Below, one piece after another: positions 9,026 to 17,909 of a stretch of 64,000 nucleotides of DNA. Position numbers and translations under genes: made by a program. Location of the stretch: NCBI RefSeq assembly GCF_003688995.1, contig NZ_PENI01000012.1, positions 170,698 to 234,697 of the forward strand. The letters run 5' to 3'. The DNA is from Streptomyces shenzhenensis. Lineage in GTDB: Bacteria; Actinomycetota; Actinomycetes; Streptomycetales; Streptomycetaceae. The notes beneath the pieces were generated by a model. It was given only the letters and a program-made list of their open reading frames with translations, was not told the DNA's origin and ran no database searches. Position 1 is the stretch's first letter. Every line of letters starts with the position of its first letter.

Positions 9026-10269
9026 CGAGGAGGCTCCCATCGCTGAGCGTCGTCGCGGAGATCGTCGAAGGCCGATCTCAAGGAGGTCAACGCGCGTTGC
9101 ACGTGTGGCAGTTCCCACGGCGCGGGTGACGTGAGGCATTCCGTCCGTTGCTCGTCCGTGCCGTCCAGCAGCGGTCCGGTGGACAGCCGTACCCGCAGCG
9201 CCCCGAGGTCGTCGCCGAACCGGTGGCCGCCGGGCGCGGGCATGCCGAGCCGGGCGGTGAGGAAGTCCTCCAGCTCCTGTGCGTCGCCGACGCCGTGCGC
9301 GCCCAGCGCGGAGCGCAGCGGGCCGAGGTCGACGTACAGGTGGCGGCCGGCCTGCGGCGGGCGGGCCACGGCGCCCGCCGCGACCACGGCGGCGTGCGCG
9401 GCCGCGGCCACCCGCGCGTGCAGGCGCACGGTGGTGGCACGGCGTACGGCGACCGGCTCCGGCTCGTCGAGCGCGTACGCGGCGGCGGCCGCGACCGGCC
9501 CGGCGACGGTGGCGCCCAGCGCGGTGAGCACGTCGAGCACGCGCGCGTGCAGCCCCCGCCCCGCCGGGCCCTCAGGGAAGCGGGCGACGGCGGCGGGCCA
9601 GCCCGGCGGCAGCAGGGCGCCCGCCAGGTCGGTGACGACGGTGACCCGGTCCTGCAGCATCTCGGCCGGGCTGAGCAGCACGGTGTCGCGCGGGGCGTGC
9701 AGCGTGTCCCGCCAGGTCTCGTCGCTGATCAGGTGCAGCCCCTCGCCCGCCGCAGCCTCGACCGCTTCGTGCACCAGTTCGGGCGGGGCCACGGTGGCGG
9801 TCGGGTCGTCGGCGACGGAGAGCACGAGCAGCCGCGGGTCCCCGCCCTCGGCGCGGACCCGGCGGACCGTCTCCAGCAGGGCGGCCGAGTCCGGGACGCC
9901 GCCGCACTCGGCCGGCGTCGCCACATGGAACGCGGGCCGGCCCAGCAGACGCGCGTACGGCGCCCACCAGGCGGCGCAGGGCCGCGGCACCAGCACGTCG
10001 CCGCCGAGCGCGGCGGTCAGCGCGAGCAGCAGGGCCGGCGCCCCGGGCGCGGCGGCGACGCGGTCACGGCCGGCCGGCAGGCCGCGCCGCGCCCAGTAGC
10101 CGCCGGCCGCGTCGAGGAGCCCGGGGGCGCCGCCGACCGGCTCTCCCCCGGCGTGTCCGGCATGGGCGGCGAGCACGTCGGCGAGCGCGGGCAGGACGGG
10201 CAGCCCGTCGTCGGGCAGGGCCGGCCCGTACCGGACGGGGCCGTGGCCCTCGGGGTCCGTCCGCCGCAT
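9022..10269 (-). CDS. Aminotransferase class I/II-fold protein lacking the PLP lysine
   Basis: 415-aa protein with the layout of fold-type I aminotransferases: an N-terminal YWARRGL-type motif, the PLP-pyridine Asp in LISDETWRDTL (D183) and a C-terminal LRVRLSTGPL arginine region. The segment that normally reads S-x-S-K-x(5)-PG is TDLAGALLPPGW (213-224), so glycine 217 replaces the Schiff-base lysine. The whole translation contains no lysine at all. It may be a PLP-independent or binding-only pseudoenzyme. ATG at 10269 follows GGGGAGG. It is coupled by a four-base overlap to the downstream MBL hydrolase, suggesting one function. Transaminase activity should not be assumed. Confidence 0.75.
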   Translation of the reverse strand: MRRTDPEGHGPVRYGPALPDDGLPVLPALADVLAAHAGHAGGEPVGGAPGLLDAAGGYWARRGLPAGRDRVAAAPGAPALLLALTAALGGDVLVPRPCAAWWAPYARLLGRPAFHVATPAECGGVPDSAALLETVRRVRAEGGDPRLLVLSVADDPTATVAPPELVHEAVEAAAGEGLHLISDETWRDTLHAPRDTVLLSPAEMLQDRVTVVTDLAGALLPPGWPAAVARFPEGPAGRGLHARVLDVLTALGATVAGPVAAAAAYALDEPEPVAVRRATTVRLHARVAAAAHAAVVAAGAVARPPQAGRHLYVDLGPLRSALGAHGVGDAQELEDFLTARLGMPAPGGHRFGDDLGALRVRLSTGPLLDGTDEQRTECLTSPAPWELPHVQRALTSLRSAFDDLRDDAQRWEPPR

Positions 10270-10392
10270 CTCCGCCTCCCCGCAGTCCGTGGTGCCGTGC
10301 CGTGTCCGCATCCGGTCCGGTCCGCGCTCCTCGCCCACGTGCCCCCTCGTCCGTCCGTCCCGTCGTCCCCGTCACCGAGTCCGCGTACGGCG

Positions 10393-11259
10393 TCAGCCCT
10401 CCGGGTCAGCCCTGCGGCACCACAGCCGGTGCACGGCGGCGCCGCACGCGGCCGCGATCAGCGCTCCGCCGGCGGCCAGGGCCGGAACGGAGTCGTTGAA
10501 GGCGCCCCCTGCCCCCGCGTTCACGCCGTAGTGGGTGTCGGCCGGTTCGCAGACGGAGCCTCCCCCCGGTTCGGTGCAGGTACGCCCGCCGCCATCGCCG
10601 CCCTGTGTGTCCGTGCCGTCACCGTCCGCGTCGGGAGAGTCGGATGTGTCAGATGTGTCGGATGTGTCGGAGTACGGCGTGTCCGAGTAGGGCGTGTCGG
10701 TGCCCGGCGGGTCCGTGTCCGGCGTGTCCGTGCCGGGCACGTCCGTGCCGGGCACGTCGGGCCGGTCCGTGCCGGGGATCCCGGCGTCGGGGACGCCTGC
10801 CTCGTCCCTGCCGGTGACGCCCCCGGTGGTCCCGTCCGTACCGGTTCCGTCCGTACCGGTCCCGTCCCTGCCGGTGGCCGCGCCGGTCTCGTCCGGGCGG
10901 ACCTCGCCCTCGCGGGGCGCGCCGGACTCCGTGTCCGGCGCCTGTTCCCGGGTGCCGGTTCCGTCCGGACAGTCCGCGCCGGGCACCCCCGGGGTGGCCG
11001 GCCCGGGGGTGCCGGGACCGGTCTCGGCGCGCGGGCCGGTCGTGACGGGCGCGCTGACGCGGGTGCCGGGGGTACCGGCGGGGTCCGGGGCGGTCCCGCC
11101 GGTGGGGACCGGGCACGGCACCGACGCGGTGACCGTGCCGCCGGTCCGTACGGGCCCGGTGGTGGCCTCGGCGGAGGGAGCCGCGGACACGGCCGAGGCG
11201 GTGCCCGCCGCGAAGCCGGTCAGGGCGGCCACGGCGAAGGCACGGGCGGTGCGGCGCAT
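10393..11259 (-). CDS. Secreted, membrane-anchored low-complexity protein
   Basis: 288-aa protein. An N-terminal signal peptide (MRRTARAFAVAALTGFAAGT, then SAVSAAPS) is followed by about 200 residues rich in Gly, Thr, Asp and Pro with short imperfect repeats (GTDGTGTDGT, VPGTDVPGTD, DTPYSDTPYSD, SDTSDTSD). Two Cys-containing stretches lie near the C-terminus, followed by a hydrophobic segment (VPALAAGGALIAAACGAAVH) ending in arginines. This looks like a surface stalk tethered to the membrane. No LPxTG sortase motif was found. No homologous function is recognised. Confidence 0.78.
   Translation of the reverse strand: MRRTARAFAVAALTGFAAGTASAVSAAPSAEATTGPVRTGGTVTASVPCPVPTGGTAPDPAGTPGTRVSAPVTTGPRAETGPGTPGPATPGVPGADCPDGTGTREQAPDTESGAPREGEVRPDETGAATGRDGTGTDGTGTDGTTGGVTGRDEAGVPDAGIPGTDRPDVPGTDVPGTDTPDTDPPGTDTPYSDTPYSDTSDTSDTSDSPDADGDGTDTQGGDGGGRTCTEPGGGSVCEPADTHYGVNAGAGGAFNDSVPALAAGGALIAAACGAAVHRLWCRRADPEG
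10643..10870. repeat. Short tandem repeats inside the surface-protein gene
   Basis: On the plus strand a GATGTGTCR nonamer occurs three times in tandem (10643-10669). It is followed by degenerate GTGTCCG/GTGCCGGGCACG and CCGTCCGTACCGGT units up to about 10870. The units preserve frame and encode the Asp/Thr/Pro/Gly repeats, so repeat-number variation would change stalk length. Confidence 0.7.
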
Positions 11260-11399
11260 GGGCGGGCTCCTTGTGGGGGCGACGGCTGTGGGAGCACGGT
11301 GGTCGTGCCCCCACAGCCATCACAGCCCGCCGGGCCGCGCCCCGCGCGCGGCCGGACCCCATTAGCGGGAAGCGGACGTCCGGGCGGGTGACGCGGCCA

Positions 11400-11593
11400 C
11401 TGGTGTGCCGTCGTACGTCCGCGACGCCGTCGTGGCCGAACGCACCGTCCCCCGCGCCCCTGACGGGGCACCGCCCAGCCCACGACAACAACGACCACCC
11501 GAAAAGCCACGGTCTGCCGTCGTACGCCTGCGGCACCGTCGTAGCCGGGCGCGCAGTTCCCCGCGCCCCTGGCGGGGCACCGCCCAGCTGGCG
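11400..11593. repeat. Dispersed intergenic repeat, tandem copies R2 and R3
   Basis: Two diverged copies of the repeat, about 115 bp apart (11400-11480 and 11515-11593). Each runs TGCCGTCGTACG, GCCGTCGTRGCC, CCCCGCGCCCCT, GCGGGGCACCGCCCA. R3 keeps the CGCGCAGTTCCCCGCGCCCC core best. They occupy most of the 414-bp divergent gap between the surface-protein gene and the DUF2795 gene; no gene is visible in that gap. Confidence 0.7.
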
Positions 11594-11673
11594 TCGGTTC
11601 GGCGGGGAAACCGTGTGTCGGCCGCCCGTCACCGGGTACGCGGTGCGCACCCTTGAAAGATCTGGAGGGAGAC

Positions 11674-12057
11674 ATGCAGCGAGGCAGTGACCGGCTCAGC
11701 GTCCACCGGGACGACGAGATGAAGCACGAGCTGAAGGACCTGCTCAGGTCCGGGCACCCCACCCGCACCGAGGAGTGGTACGACCCGGAGCCCGCCGCCG
11801 ACGACGACCCGGAGATCTGGCGCGGCCGGGTGGCGCCGGGAAGCGGCGGCGGGACGTCGCTGGAAGCGGTACGGCTGGAGCTGGCCCGGCTCCTGGGGCG
11901 CGGCCTGTTCCCGGCCGGCCCGGGCGAGCTGTCGAACGCCCTGCGCCACGGGCGCGCGTCCGACGCCCTGATCGAGGCGGTACGGAGGCTGCCCCGGTCG
12001 GCGCGTTACGCCAACGTCCAGGAGCTGGCCGAGGCGATGACCGTCGGACAGCGCTGA
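11674..12057 (+). CDS. DUF2795 domain-containing protein
   Basis: 127-aa soluble protein. The N-terminal half is charged and probably flexible (HRDDEMKHELKDLLRSG, EEWYDPEPAADDDPE). The C-terminal ~65 residues match DUF2795 (LARLLGRGLFPAGPGELSNALR, LIEAVRRLPRSARYANVQELAEAM). ATG at 11674 is chosen over one at 11653 because GGAGGGAGAC precedes it directly. Function unknown; the family is a common small actinobacterial protein. Confidence 0.85.
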   Translation: MQRGSDRLSVHRDDEMKHELKDLLRSGHPTRTEEWYDPEPAADDDPEIWRGRVAPGSGGGTSLEAVRLELARLLGRGLFPAGPGELSNALRHGRASDALIEAVRRLPRSARYANVQELAEAMTVGQR

Positions 12058-12105
12058 CGCGTCGTCACCGGCCGCGAGGTCTCCGCGCCGGGTTCGGCGC
12101 GCCGC

Positions 12106-12354
12106 TCAGGTGGCGGGGGTAGCCGTGCCCCCGCAGCCCCGCTCGCGCGCGCCCTCGCGGGTGCGGCCCGAGGCGATCAGCCGGCGCGGGTTGCGGCGCA
12201 GATACTCGCCCTCCAGCTGCGCCATCCGCTCGTTGTGGGCGCGCAGCGCGTCGTTCGATCCGTACAGCAGCGTGTCGTGGCGCGTGCGGTGGATCGTCTC
12301 CAGCTCCTTCATGAGCTGCTGGTCGTCCAGCCGGTCCGGGTCGACTCCGGTCAT
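12106..12354 (-). CDS. DUF6158-like small protein
   Basis: 82-aa basic, helical protein (MTGVDPDRLDDQQLMKELET, IHRTRHDTLLYGSNDALRAHNERMAQLE, EYLRRNPRR). It resembles a widespread small Streptomyces protein (DUF6158); function unknown. ATG at 12354 begins the conserved part; the only ribosome-binding stretch is a weak GGGGCCCACC, so the start is less certain. It is convergent with the DUF2795 gene. Confidence 0.75.
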   Translation of the reverse strand: MTGVDPDRLDDQQLMKELETIHRTRHDTLLYGSNDALRAHNERMAQLEGEYLRRNPRRLIASGRTREGARERGCGGTATPAT

Positions 12355-12439
12355 GGTGGGCCCCGCTCGTCGGTGTCTCACGTTCCTGAATCCACTGTAC
12401 GAACATCCGGCGGGACCGCTCGGCGCTCCGCTGGAACCA

Positions 12440-12540
12440 CCGCGATGTGCCGTCGGCCGCCCGCGCGGCGGAGCCGCATATCGATACAGCCCCGCGCCCC
12501 TTCAGGGCGCTGTCGAACCGCAGCGGATCTCACCGGACCT
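12440..12540. repeat. Dispersed intergenic repeat, copy R4 (degenerate)
   Basis: Degenerate copy: TGCCGTCGGCCGCC, then CCCCGCGCCCCTTCAGGGCG and GTCGAACCGCAGCGGATCTCACCGG. The last part matches the end of copy R1 (GTCGAACCGCAGCGGACTTCACCGG) closely. It sits just past the 3' end of the ABC-F gene, where its hairpin could serve as terminator. Confidence 0.65.
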
Positions 12541-12542
12541 GC

Positions 12543-14162
12543 TCAGCGCGCCCGCTCCACCCGCCGCTCGTCCCAGACCGGCTCCGGGGTCTCGCGCACC
12601 CGGCCGTCGGTGCCGAAGACCAGATAACGGTCGAAGGAGCGCGCGAACCAGCGGTCGTGGGTGACCGCCAGGACGGTGCCCTCGAAGGCCTCCAGGCCCT
12701 CCTGGAGCGCCTCGGCGGACTCCAGGTCGAGGTTGTCGGTGGGCTCGTCGAGCAGCAGCGCGGTGGCGCCTGCCAGCTCCAGCAGCAGGATCTGGAACCG
12801 GGCCTGCTGGCCGCCGGAGAGCCGGTCGAAGGACTGCTCGGCCTGGTTCGTCAGCTCGTAGCGGCGCAGCCGGGACATGGCGGCGCCCCGGTCCTGGGCG
12901 TGTTCCTTCCACAGGATGTCCAGCAGGGTGCGGCCGGTCAGCTCCGGGTGTGCGTGGGTCTGCGCGAAGTGGCCGGGCACGACCCGCGCGCCCAGCTTCC
13001 ACTGCCCGGTGTGCGCCACCTCGTCGCCGGCGAGCAGGCGCAGGAAGTGCGACTTGCCGGATCCGTTGGAGCCGAGGACGGCGACCCGTTCGCCGTAGAA
13101 GACCTCCAGGTCGAAGGGTTTCATCAGGCCGGTCAGCTCAAGTCCCGCGCAGGTCACGGCCCGTACGCCGGTGCGGCCGCCCTTCAGCCGCATCCGGATG
13201 TCCTGCTCGCGCGGCGGCTCGGGCGGCGGTCCGGCCTCCTCGAACTTGCGCAGCCGGGTCTGGGCCGCCTGGTAGCGGGAGGACAACTCGTGGCTGATGC
13301 TGGCCGCCTGACGGAGGTTCAGCACCAGTTTCTTCAGCTGTGCATGCTTCTCGTCCCAGCGCCTGCGCAACTCCTCGAAGCGGGCGAAGCGTTCGCGCCG
13401 GGCCTCGTGGTAGGTGGCGAAGCCGCCGCCGTGCACCCAGGCGTCGGCGCCCGCGGGACCGGGTTCGACGGAGACGATCTTCTCGGCGGCGCGGGCGAGG
13501 AGTTCGCGGTCGTGGGAGACGAACAGGACCGTCTTGCGGGTCTCCCGCAGCCGTTCCTCCAGCCAGCGCTTGCCGGGCACGTCGAGGTAGTTGTCGGGCT
13601 CGTCGAGCAGCAGTACCTCGTCGGTGCCGCGCAGCAGCGCCTCCAGCACGAGCCGCTTCTGCTCGCCGCCGGAGAGGGTGCCCACCTGCCGCCACTGGGC
13701 GCGTTCGTAGGGCATGCCGAGGGCGGCCGTGGTGCACATGTCCCACAGCGTCTCGGCCTCGTAGCCGCGCGCCTCGGCCCAGTCGGCGAGTGCCTGCGCG
13801 TACCGGAGCTGGGCGGCCTCGTCTTCGACGGTCATGAGGGCGTGCTCGGCCTCGTCGACGGCCCGCGCCGCCTCGCGGATGCGCGGCGGGGCGACGGACA
13901 CCAGCAGGTCGCGCACGGTCGTCTCGTCCCGTACGGACCCCACGAACTGGCGCATCACGCCGAGGCCGCCGGTCACCGTGACGGTGCCCGCGTGCGGTTT
14001 CAGCTCGCCGGAGATCAGCCGGAGCAGGGTGGTCTTGCCCGCGCCGTTGGGGCCGACCAGGGCGACGGCGGCGCCCTCGCCGACCCGGAAGGACACATCG
14101 CCGAGCAGGGTCCTCCCGTCGGGGAGGTGGTATTCGAGGTGCGCGGCTTCCAGGTGTCCCAT
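12543..14162 (-). CDS. ABC-F family ATP-binding protein
   Basis: 539-aa soluble protein with two ABC cassettes and no membrane segments, the ABC-F layout. Cassette 1: Walker A GPNGAGKTT (37-45), signature LSGGEQ (163-168), Walker B LLLDEPDNYLD (184-194). A charged helical linker spans about 250-310. Cassette 2: Walker A GSNGSGKS (364-371), signature LSGGQQ (448-453), LLLDEPTDNLD (469-479). ABC-F proteins bind the ribosomal E-site; some free stalled ribosomes or protect against ribosome-targeting antibiotics. Which applies here cannot be told. ATG at 14162 begins the first cassette; no strong ribosome binding site is visible. Confidence 0.93.
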   Translation of the reverse strand: MGHLEAAHLEYHLPDGRTLLGDVSFRVGEGAAVALVGPNGAGKTTLLRLISGELKPHAGTVTVTGGLGVMRQFVGSVRDETTVRDLLVSVAPPRIREAARAVDEAEHALMTVEDEAAQLRYAQALADWAEARGYEAETLWDMCTTAALGMPYERAQWRQVGTLSGGEQKRLVLEALLRGTDEVLLLDEPDNYLDVPGKRWLEERLRETRKTVLFVSHDRELLARAAEKIVSVEPGPAGADAWVHGGGFATYHEARRERFARFEELRRRWDEKHAQLKKLVLNLRQAASISHELSSRYQAAQTRLRKFEEAGPPPEPPREQDIRMRLKGGRTGVRAVTCAGLELTGLMKPFDLEVFYGERVAVLGSNGSGKSHFLRLLAGDEVAHTGQWKLGARVVPGHFAQTHAHPELTGRTLLDILWKEHAQDRGAAMSRLRRYELTNQAEQSFDRLSGGQQARFQILLLELAGATALLLDEPTDNLDLESAEALQEGLEAFEGTVLAVTHDRWFARSFDRYLVFGTDGRVRETPEPVWDERRVERAR

Positions 14163-14204
14163 GGGGAGGAATTCTGCGGGGCGCCCCCGACCTGCGGCAA
14201 ACCG

Positions 14205-14897
14205 TTATCGGGCGGAGTGCCCGTCGGCCGGGTCGGCGGCCCGGGGGCGCACCGGCCGCGGCTCGCCGGTGGGGCCGCTCGCCCCGGCGGGCAGCACCAG
14301 CGCGCCCTCCCAGGACAGCGCCTTCCAGCCGTCGGCCGGGGAGCCCTCCAGGACCACCACGCCGGTGTTCTCCAGCGGGCGGGCGGCGACGAAGGGCACA
14401 TCGACGTTGTGCGCGCGGGCCGCGGTCCACATGCGGATCGCGGCGCCGTGGCTGACCATGGCGATCGTTCCGGCGCCGTCGGCCGTGGCCTCCGCGACCA
14501 CCGCGTCGAACCGGGCCAGCGCCTCGGCGCCGGTCTCCGCGCCGGGCATGCGCAGCCCGGTGTCACCGCCGGCCCAGGCGAACACCGTGGTCATGTACGC
14601 GAGACCGCGTTCGCTGTCGCCGGGGAGCATCTCCAGGTCACCGGCGGACAGCTCGCGGATGCCGTCCCGGACCAGGACGTCGAGGCCGCGGGCGGCGGCC
14701 AGCGGGGCGGCCGTCAGCTGGGTGCGGACCAGGGTGGAGGCGTAGACGGCCTCGATGTCCTCGTCGGCGAGCGCCCCGGGCAGGGCGGCGGCCTGCCGCT
14801 GCCCGAGGGGGGTGAGCCCCGGTCCCGGCACGGCGGTGTCGAGCAGTCCCCCGACGTTGGAGGGGGTCTGGCCGTGACGGACCAGGAGCAGACGCAT
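14205..14897 (-). CDS. Histidine phosphatase family protein
   Basis: 230-aa phosphoglycerate-mutase-like phosphatase. The catalytic motif LLLVRHGQT is at the N-terminus, the second arginine lies in YASTLVRTQLTA, and the second histidine in MVSHGAAIR. ATG at 14897 is chosen because it directly precedes the RHG strand and follows AGAGGAA. The substrate is unknown. It is followed by the ABC-F gene on the same strand after about 40 bp, so the two may be cotranscribed, and it is divergent from a methyltransferase. Confidence 0.88.
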   Translation of the reverse strand: MRLLLVRHGQTPSNVGGLLDTAVPGPGLTPLGQRQAAALPGALADEDIEAVYASTLVRTQLTAAPLAAARGLDVLVRDGIRELSAGDLEMLPGDSERGLAYMTTVFAWAGGDTGLRMPGAETGAEALARFDAVVAEATADGAGTIAMVSHGAAIRMWTAARAHNVDVPFVAARPLENTGVVVLEGSPADGWKALSWEGALVLPAGASGPTGEPRPVRPRAADPADGHSAR

Positions 14898-15134
14898 GCG
14901 GGGTTCCTCTCGCTCGATCACCCCACCGACGGGCAGGAGACGACCGCTTCAGATTACCCGCCCCCGCAGGAGGCCCCGATGCCGACCGCGGCTCCCGTCG
15001 ATCACCAGGTGTGTCCGCATTTTGAAACGCGGGTCTCATCATGCGGTTGGCGGGCGTACGGTGATGCGTACCGCAGACCGGTGCCGCGGGCCCCGGTGTG
15101 CCGGTACGGAGCGATGACGCGAAGGGGTAGAGCC

Positions 15135-15965
15135 ATGCCGAAACCGGGAGAGACCGCCGTCTACACCCACGGGCACCACGAGTCGGTGCTGCGTTCGCAC
15201 ACCTGGCGGACCGCGGCCAACTCCGCGGCCTATCTGCTCGGTTCGATCAAGCCCCATATGAAGATCCTGGACATCGGCTGCGGCCCGGGGACGATCACCG
15301 CCGATCTGGCGGCCCTGGTCCCCGACGGGCAGGTCACCGGTGTCGACCGCACGCCCGACGTGCTGGACCTGGCCCGGGCCACGGCCGCCGAACGGGGCCT
15401 GGCCAACGTCGACTTCGCGGTGGCCGACGTGCACGCGCTGGACTACCCGGACGACGCGTTCTGCGTGGTCCACGCCCACCAGGTGCTGCAGCACGTCGGC
15501 GACCCGGTGCGGGCGCTGCGCGAGATGCACCGGGTCACCGCGCCCGGCGGGTTCGTCGCCGTCCGCGACTCGGACTACGCGGCGATGACCTGGTACCCCG
15601 TACTGCCGGGCCTGGACGACTGGCTGGACCTGTACCGCCGGGTGGCCCGCGGCAACGGCGGCGAGCCGGACGCCGGGCGGCGGTTGAAGTCCTGGGCGCT
15701 GGCCGCGGGGCTGCGGGACATCACGGCCACGTCCGCCACCTGGACGTTCTCCACGCCGCAGGAGCGTGCCTGGTGGAGCGGGCTGTGGGCGGAGCGGACC
15801 GTCGCCTCGTCGTACGCCGGGCTGGCCGTCCAGGGCGGTCACGCGACGGACGGGGAGCTGCGCGCCGTGGCCGACGCCTGGCGGGACTGGGGACAGCGCG
15901 AGGACGGCTGGTTCGCGGTGCTGCACGGCGAGATCCTGTGCCGCAAGGAGCCCCGCCCCGCCTGA
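15135..15965 (+). CDS. Class I SAM-dependent methyltransferase (UbiE/Methyltransf_11-like)
   Basis: 276-aa protein. The SAM-binding motif I is ILDIGCGPGTITADLAAL, followed by VTGVDRTPDVLDLAR, the post-motif DVHALDYPDDAFCVVHAHQV and VTAPGGFVAVRDSDY. This is a canonical small-molecule methyltransferase fold; the acceptor is unknown. ATG at 15135 follows GAAGGGG. The roughly 240-bp divergent gap to the phosphatase gene should carry both promoters. Confidence 0.9.
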   Translation: MPKPGETAVYTHGHHESVLRSHTWRTAANSAAYLLGSIKPHMKILDIGCGPGTITADLAALVPDGQVTGVDRTPDVLDLARATAAERGLANVDFAVADVHALDYPDDAFCVVHAHQVLQHVGDPVRALREMHRVTAPGGFVAVRDSDYAAMTWYPVLPGLDDWLDLYRRVARGNGGEPDAGRRLKSWALAAGLRDITATSATWTFSTPQERAWWSGLWAERTVASSYAGLAVQGGHATDGELRAVADAWRDWGQREDGWFAVLHGEILCRKEPRPA

Positions 15966-16061
15966 CCCGGGGACAACGAGCACACAACACACCCCAGACC
16001 CAAGACACAGACACCCGAGCCGACACGGGACCGGGTCCGCTGAGCGGCCCGTTCGCTTCGC

Positions 16062-17909
16062 TCACCCGGCCACCGTCTCCCCCACCAGCAGCCGGCCCGC
16101 CGCCGCGATCGCCTGGGCGTCGATGCCGGCGGCGTGCAGTTGTTCGTCGGGCGCGGCCGACCCCGGCATCGTCCGCACCGCCAGCCGGACAAGGCGGGGC
16201 ACCGGCCTGCCGTCGACGAACGCGTCGAGCACGGCGTCCCCGATGCCGCCCTCCTCGTGGTGGTCCTCCACGGTGAGCAGACAGCCGGTCTCCTCGGCGG
16301 CCCGGCGCAGGGTGTGCCGGTCGACGGGCTTGACCGAGTACAGGTCGATCACCCGGACCGCGACGTCCTCGCCCGCCAGCAGCTCCGCGGCGGTCAGGGC
16401 CTCGGGCACGGTGACCCCGGCGGCCACCACGGTCAGCCGGTCCTCGTCGGAGGAGCGCAGCACCTTGCTGCCGCCGACCGGGAACTCCTCGTCCGGGCCG
16501 TAGAGGACCGGGCCGCCGCCGCGCGAGGTGCGCAGATAGCGGACGCCGTGCAGCCCGGCCATGGTGGCGACGAGCTTCGCGGTCTGGTTGGCGTCGCACG
16601 GGTACAGCACGGTCGAGCCGTACACGCTCCGGAACATCGCCAGGTCCTCCAGGCCCATCTGGGAGGGCCCGTCCTGGCCGATCGCGACGCCCGCGTGCGA
16701 GCCGACCAGGTTGATGCCGGCGCCGCTGATCGACGCCATGCGCACGAAGTCGAACGCACGGGTGAAGAAGGCCGCGAACGTCGCCGCGTACGGCACCCAG
16801 CCGCGCGCCGCCATGCCCACCGCGGCGGCGATCAGCTGCTGTTCGGCGATGTAGCACTCGAAGAACCGGTCGGGGTGCGCCTTGGCGAAGAACTCGGTAC
16901 GGGTGGAGTCGCCGACCTCCCCGTCGAGCGCGACGACGTCCCCGCGGGCGGTGCCGAGCGCGGCGAGCGCCCTGCCGAACGCGTCCCGGGTGGCCACCTT
17001 GTCCCCCCGTTCGTAGCGGGGCAGTTCCAGCGTCTCGGTCGGTACGGAGCGCAGGGTCCGGGCGGCACGCGGCTCCCGCACCCGTACCCGCAGGTCGCGC
17101 GGGCCGCCCAGCTCGGCGATGGCCTCCTCCGGGTCGGGCAGCGGCTTGCCGTGCAGGCCCTCCCGGTCCTGCACGGAGGCGACCCCCTTGCCCTTGAGGG
17201 TGCGGGCGAGGATCACGGTGGGCTGTCCGCTGGTGGACTCGGCCTCGGTATAGGCGCGGTCGACGGCCTCGACGTCATGGCCGTCGACCTCCACCGTGTG
17301 CCAGCCGAAGGCGTGGAACCGGCGGGCGTAAGCGTCGAGGTCGTGGCCGTGCCGGGTCGGGCCGCGCTGGCCGAGCCGGTTGACGTCCACGATCGCCGTG
17401 AGGTTGTCCAGGTGCTCGTACGCCGCGTGCTCGGCGGCCTCCCAGATGGAGCCCTCGGCCAGTTCGCTGTCCCCGCACAGCACCCAGACCCGGTAGCCGG
17501 TGCGGTCCAGCCGCTTGCCGGCCAGCGCGATGCCGACACCGACCGGCAGCCCCTGGCCGAGCGAGCCGGTGGCCGTCTCCACCCAGGGCAGCCGCCGCGG
17601 CGTCGGGTGGCCCTCCAGCCGGCTGCCGAGCGAGCGGAAGGTCAGCAGTTCGGCGTCGTCGACGGCGCCGGCCGCCTTGTAGGCGGCGTACAGCAGGGGC
17701 GAGGCGTGTCCCTTGGAAAGGACGAAGCGGTCGTTGGCCGGGTGGGCGGGGCGCTCGAAGTCGTAGTGCAGATGGCGGTCGAGCAGCACCGCCATCAGCT
17801 CCGCGGCGGACATCGAGGAGGTGGGGTGCCCGGACTCGGCCGCGGCGGAGGCGCGCACGCTGTCCACCCGCAACTGCTGGGCGAGGTCGTTGAGTTCAGC
17901 GGTCTTCAT
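16062..17909 (-). CDS. Transketolase (single-chain, 615 aa)
   Basis: Thiamine-diphosphate enzyme of the pentose phosphate pathway. Visible motifs are SGHPTSSMSAAELMAVL, KGHASPLLYAAY, the ThDP/metal motif GDSELAEGSIWEA ending in VDVN, the glutamate activator in ECYIAEQQLIAAA, and GITIGQDGPSQMG-like VAIGQDGPSQMGLEDLAMF. At 615 aa it is shorter than housekeeping bacterial transketolases (about 690-700) and nearer the short eukaryotic-like type, so it may be an accessory isozyme. ATG at 17909 overlaps the stop of the upstream NDH-2-like gene (ATGA), implying coupling. Confidence 0.92.
   Translation of the reverse strand: MKTAELNDLAQQLRVDSVRASAAAESGHPTSSMSAAELMAVLLDRHLHYDFERPAHPANDRFVLSKGHASPLLYAAYKAAGAVDDAELLTFRSLGSRLEGHPTPRRLPWVETATGSLGQGLPVGVGIALAGKRLDRTGYRVWVLCGDSELAEGSIWEAAEHAAYEHLDNLTAIVDVNRLGQRGPTRHGHDLDAYARRFHAFGWHTVEVDGHDVEAVDRAYTEAESTSGQPTVILARTLKGKGVASVQDREGLHGKPLPDPEEAIAELGGPRDLRVRVREPRAARTLRSVPTETLELPRYERGDKVATRDAFGRALAALGTARGDVVALDGEVGDSTRTEFFAKAHPDRFFECYIAEQQLIAAAVGMAARGWVPYAATFAAFFTRAFDFVRMASISGAGINLVGSHAGVAIGQDGPSQMGLEDLAMFRSVYGSTVLYPCDANQTAKLVATMAGLHGVRYLRTSRGGGPVLYGPDEEFPVGGSKVLRSSDEDRLTVVAAGVTVPEALTAAELLAGEDVAVRVIDLYSVKPVDRHTLRRAAEETGCLLTVEDHHEEGGIGDAVLDAFVDGRPVPRLVRLAVRTMPGSAAPDEQLHAAGIDAQAIAAAGRLLVGETVAG

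Noticed and set aside
12447..15134. Long plus-strand frame in front of the methyltransferase
   Set aside because: It is antisense to the ABC-F and phosphatase genes; only the part from ATG 15135 has family motifs and a ribosome binding site.
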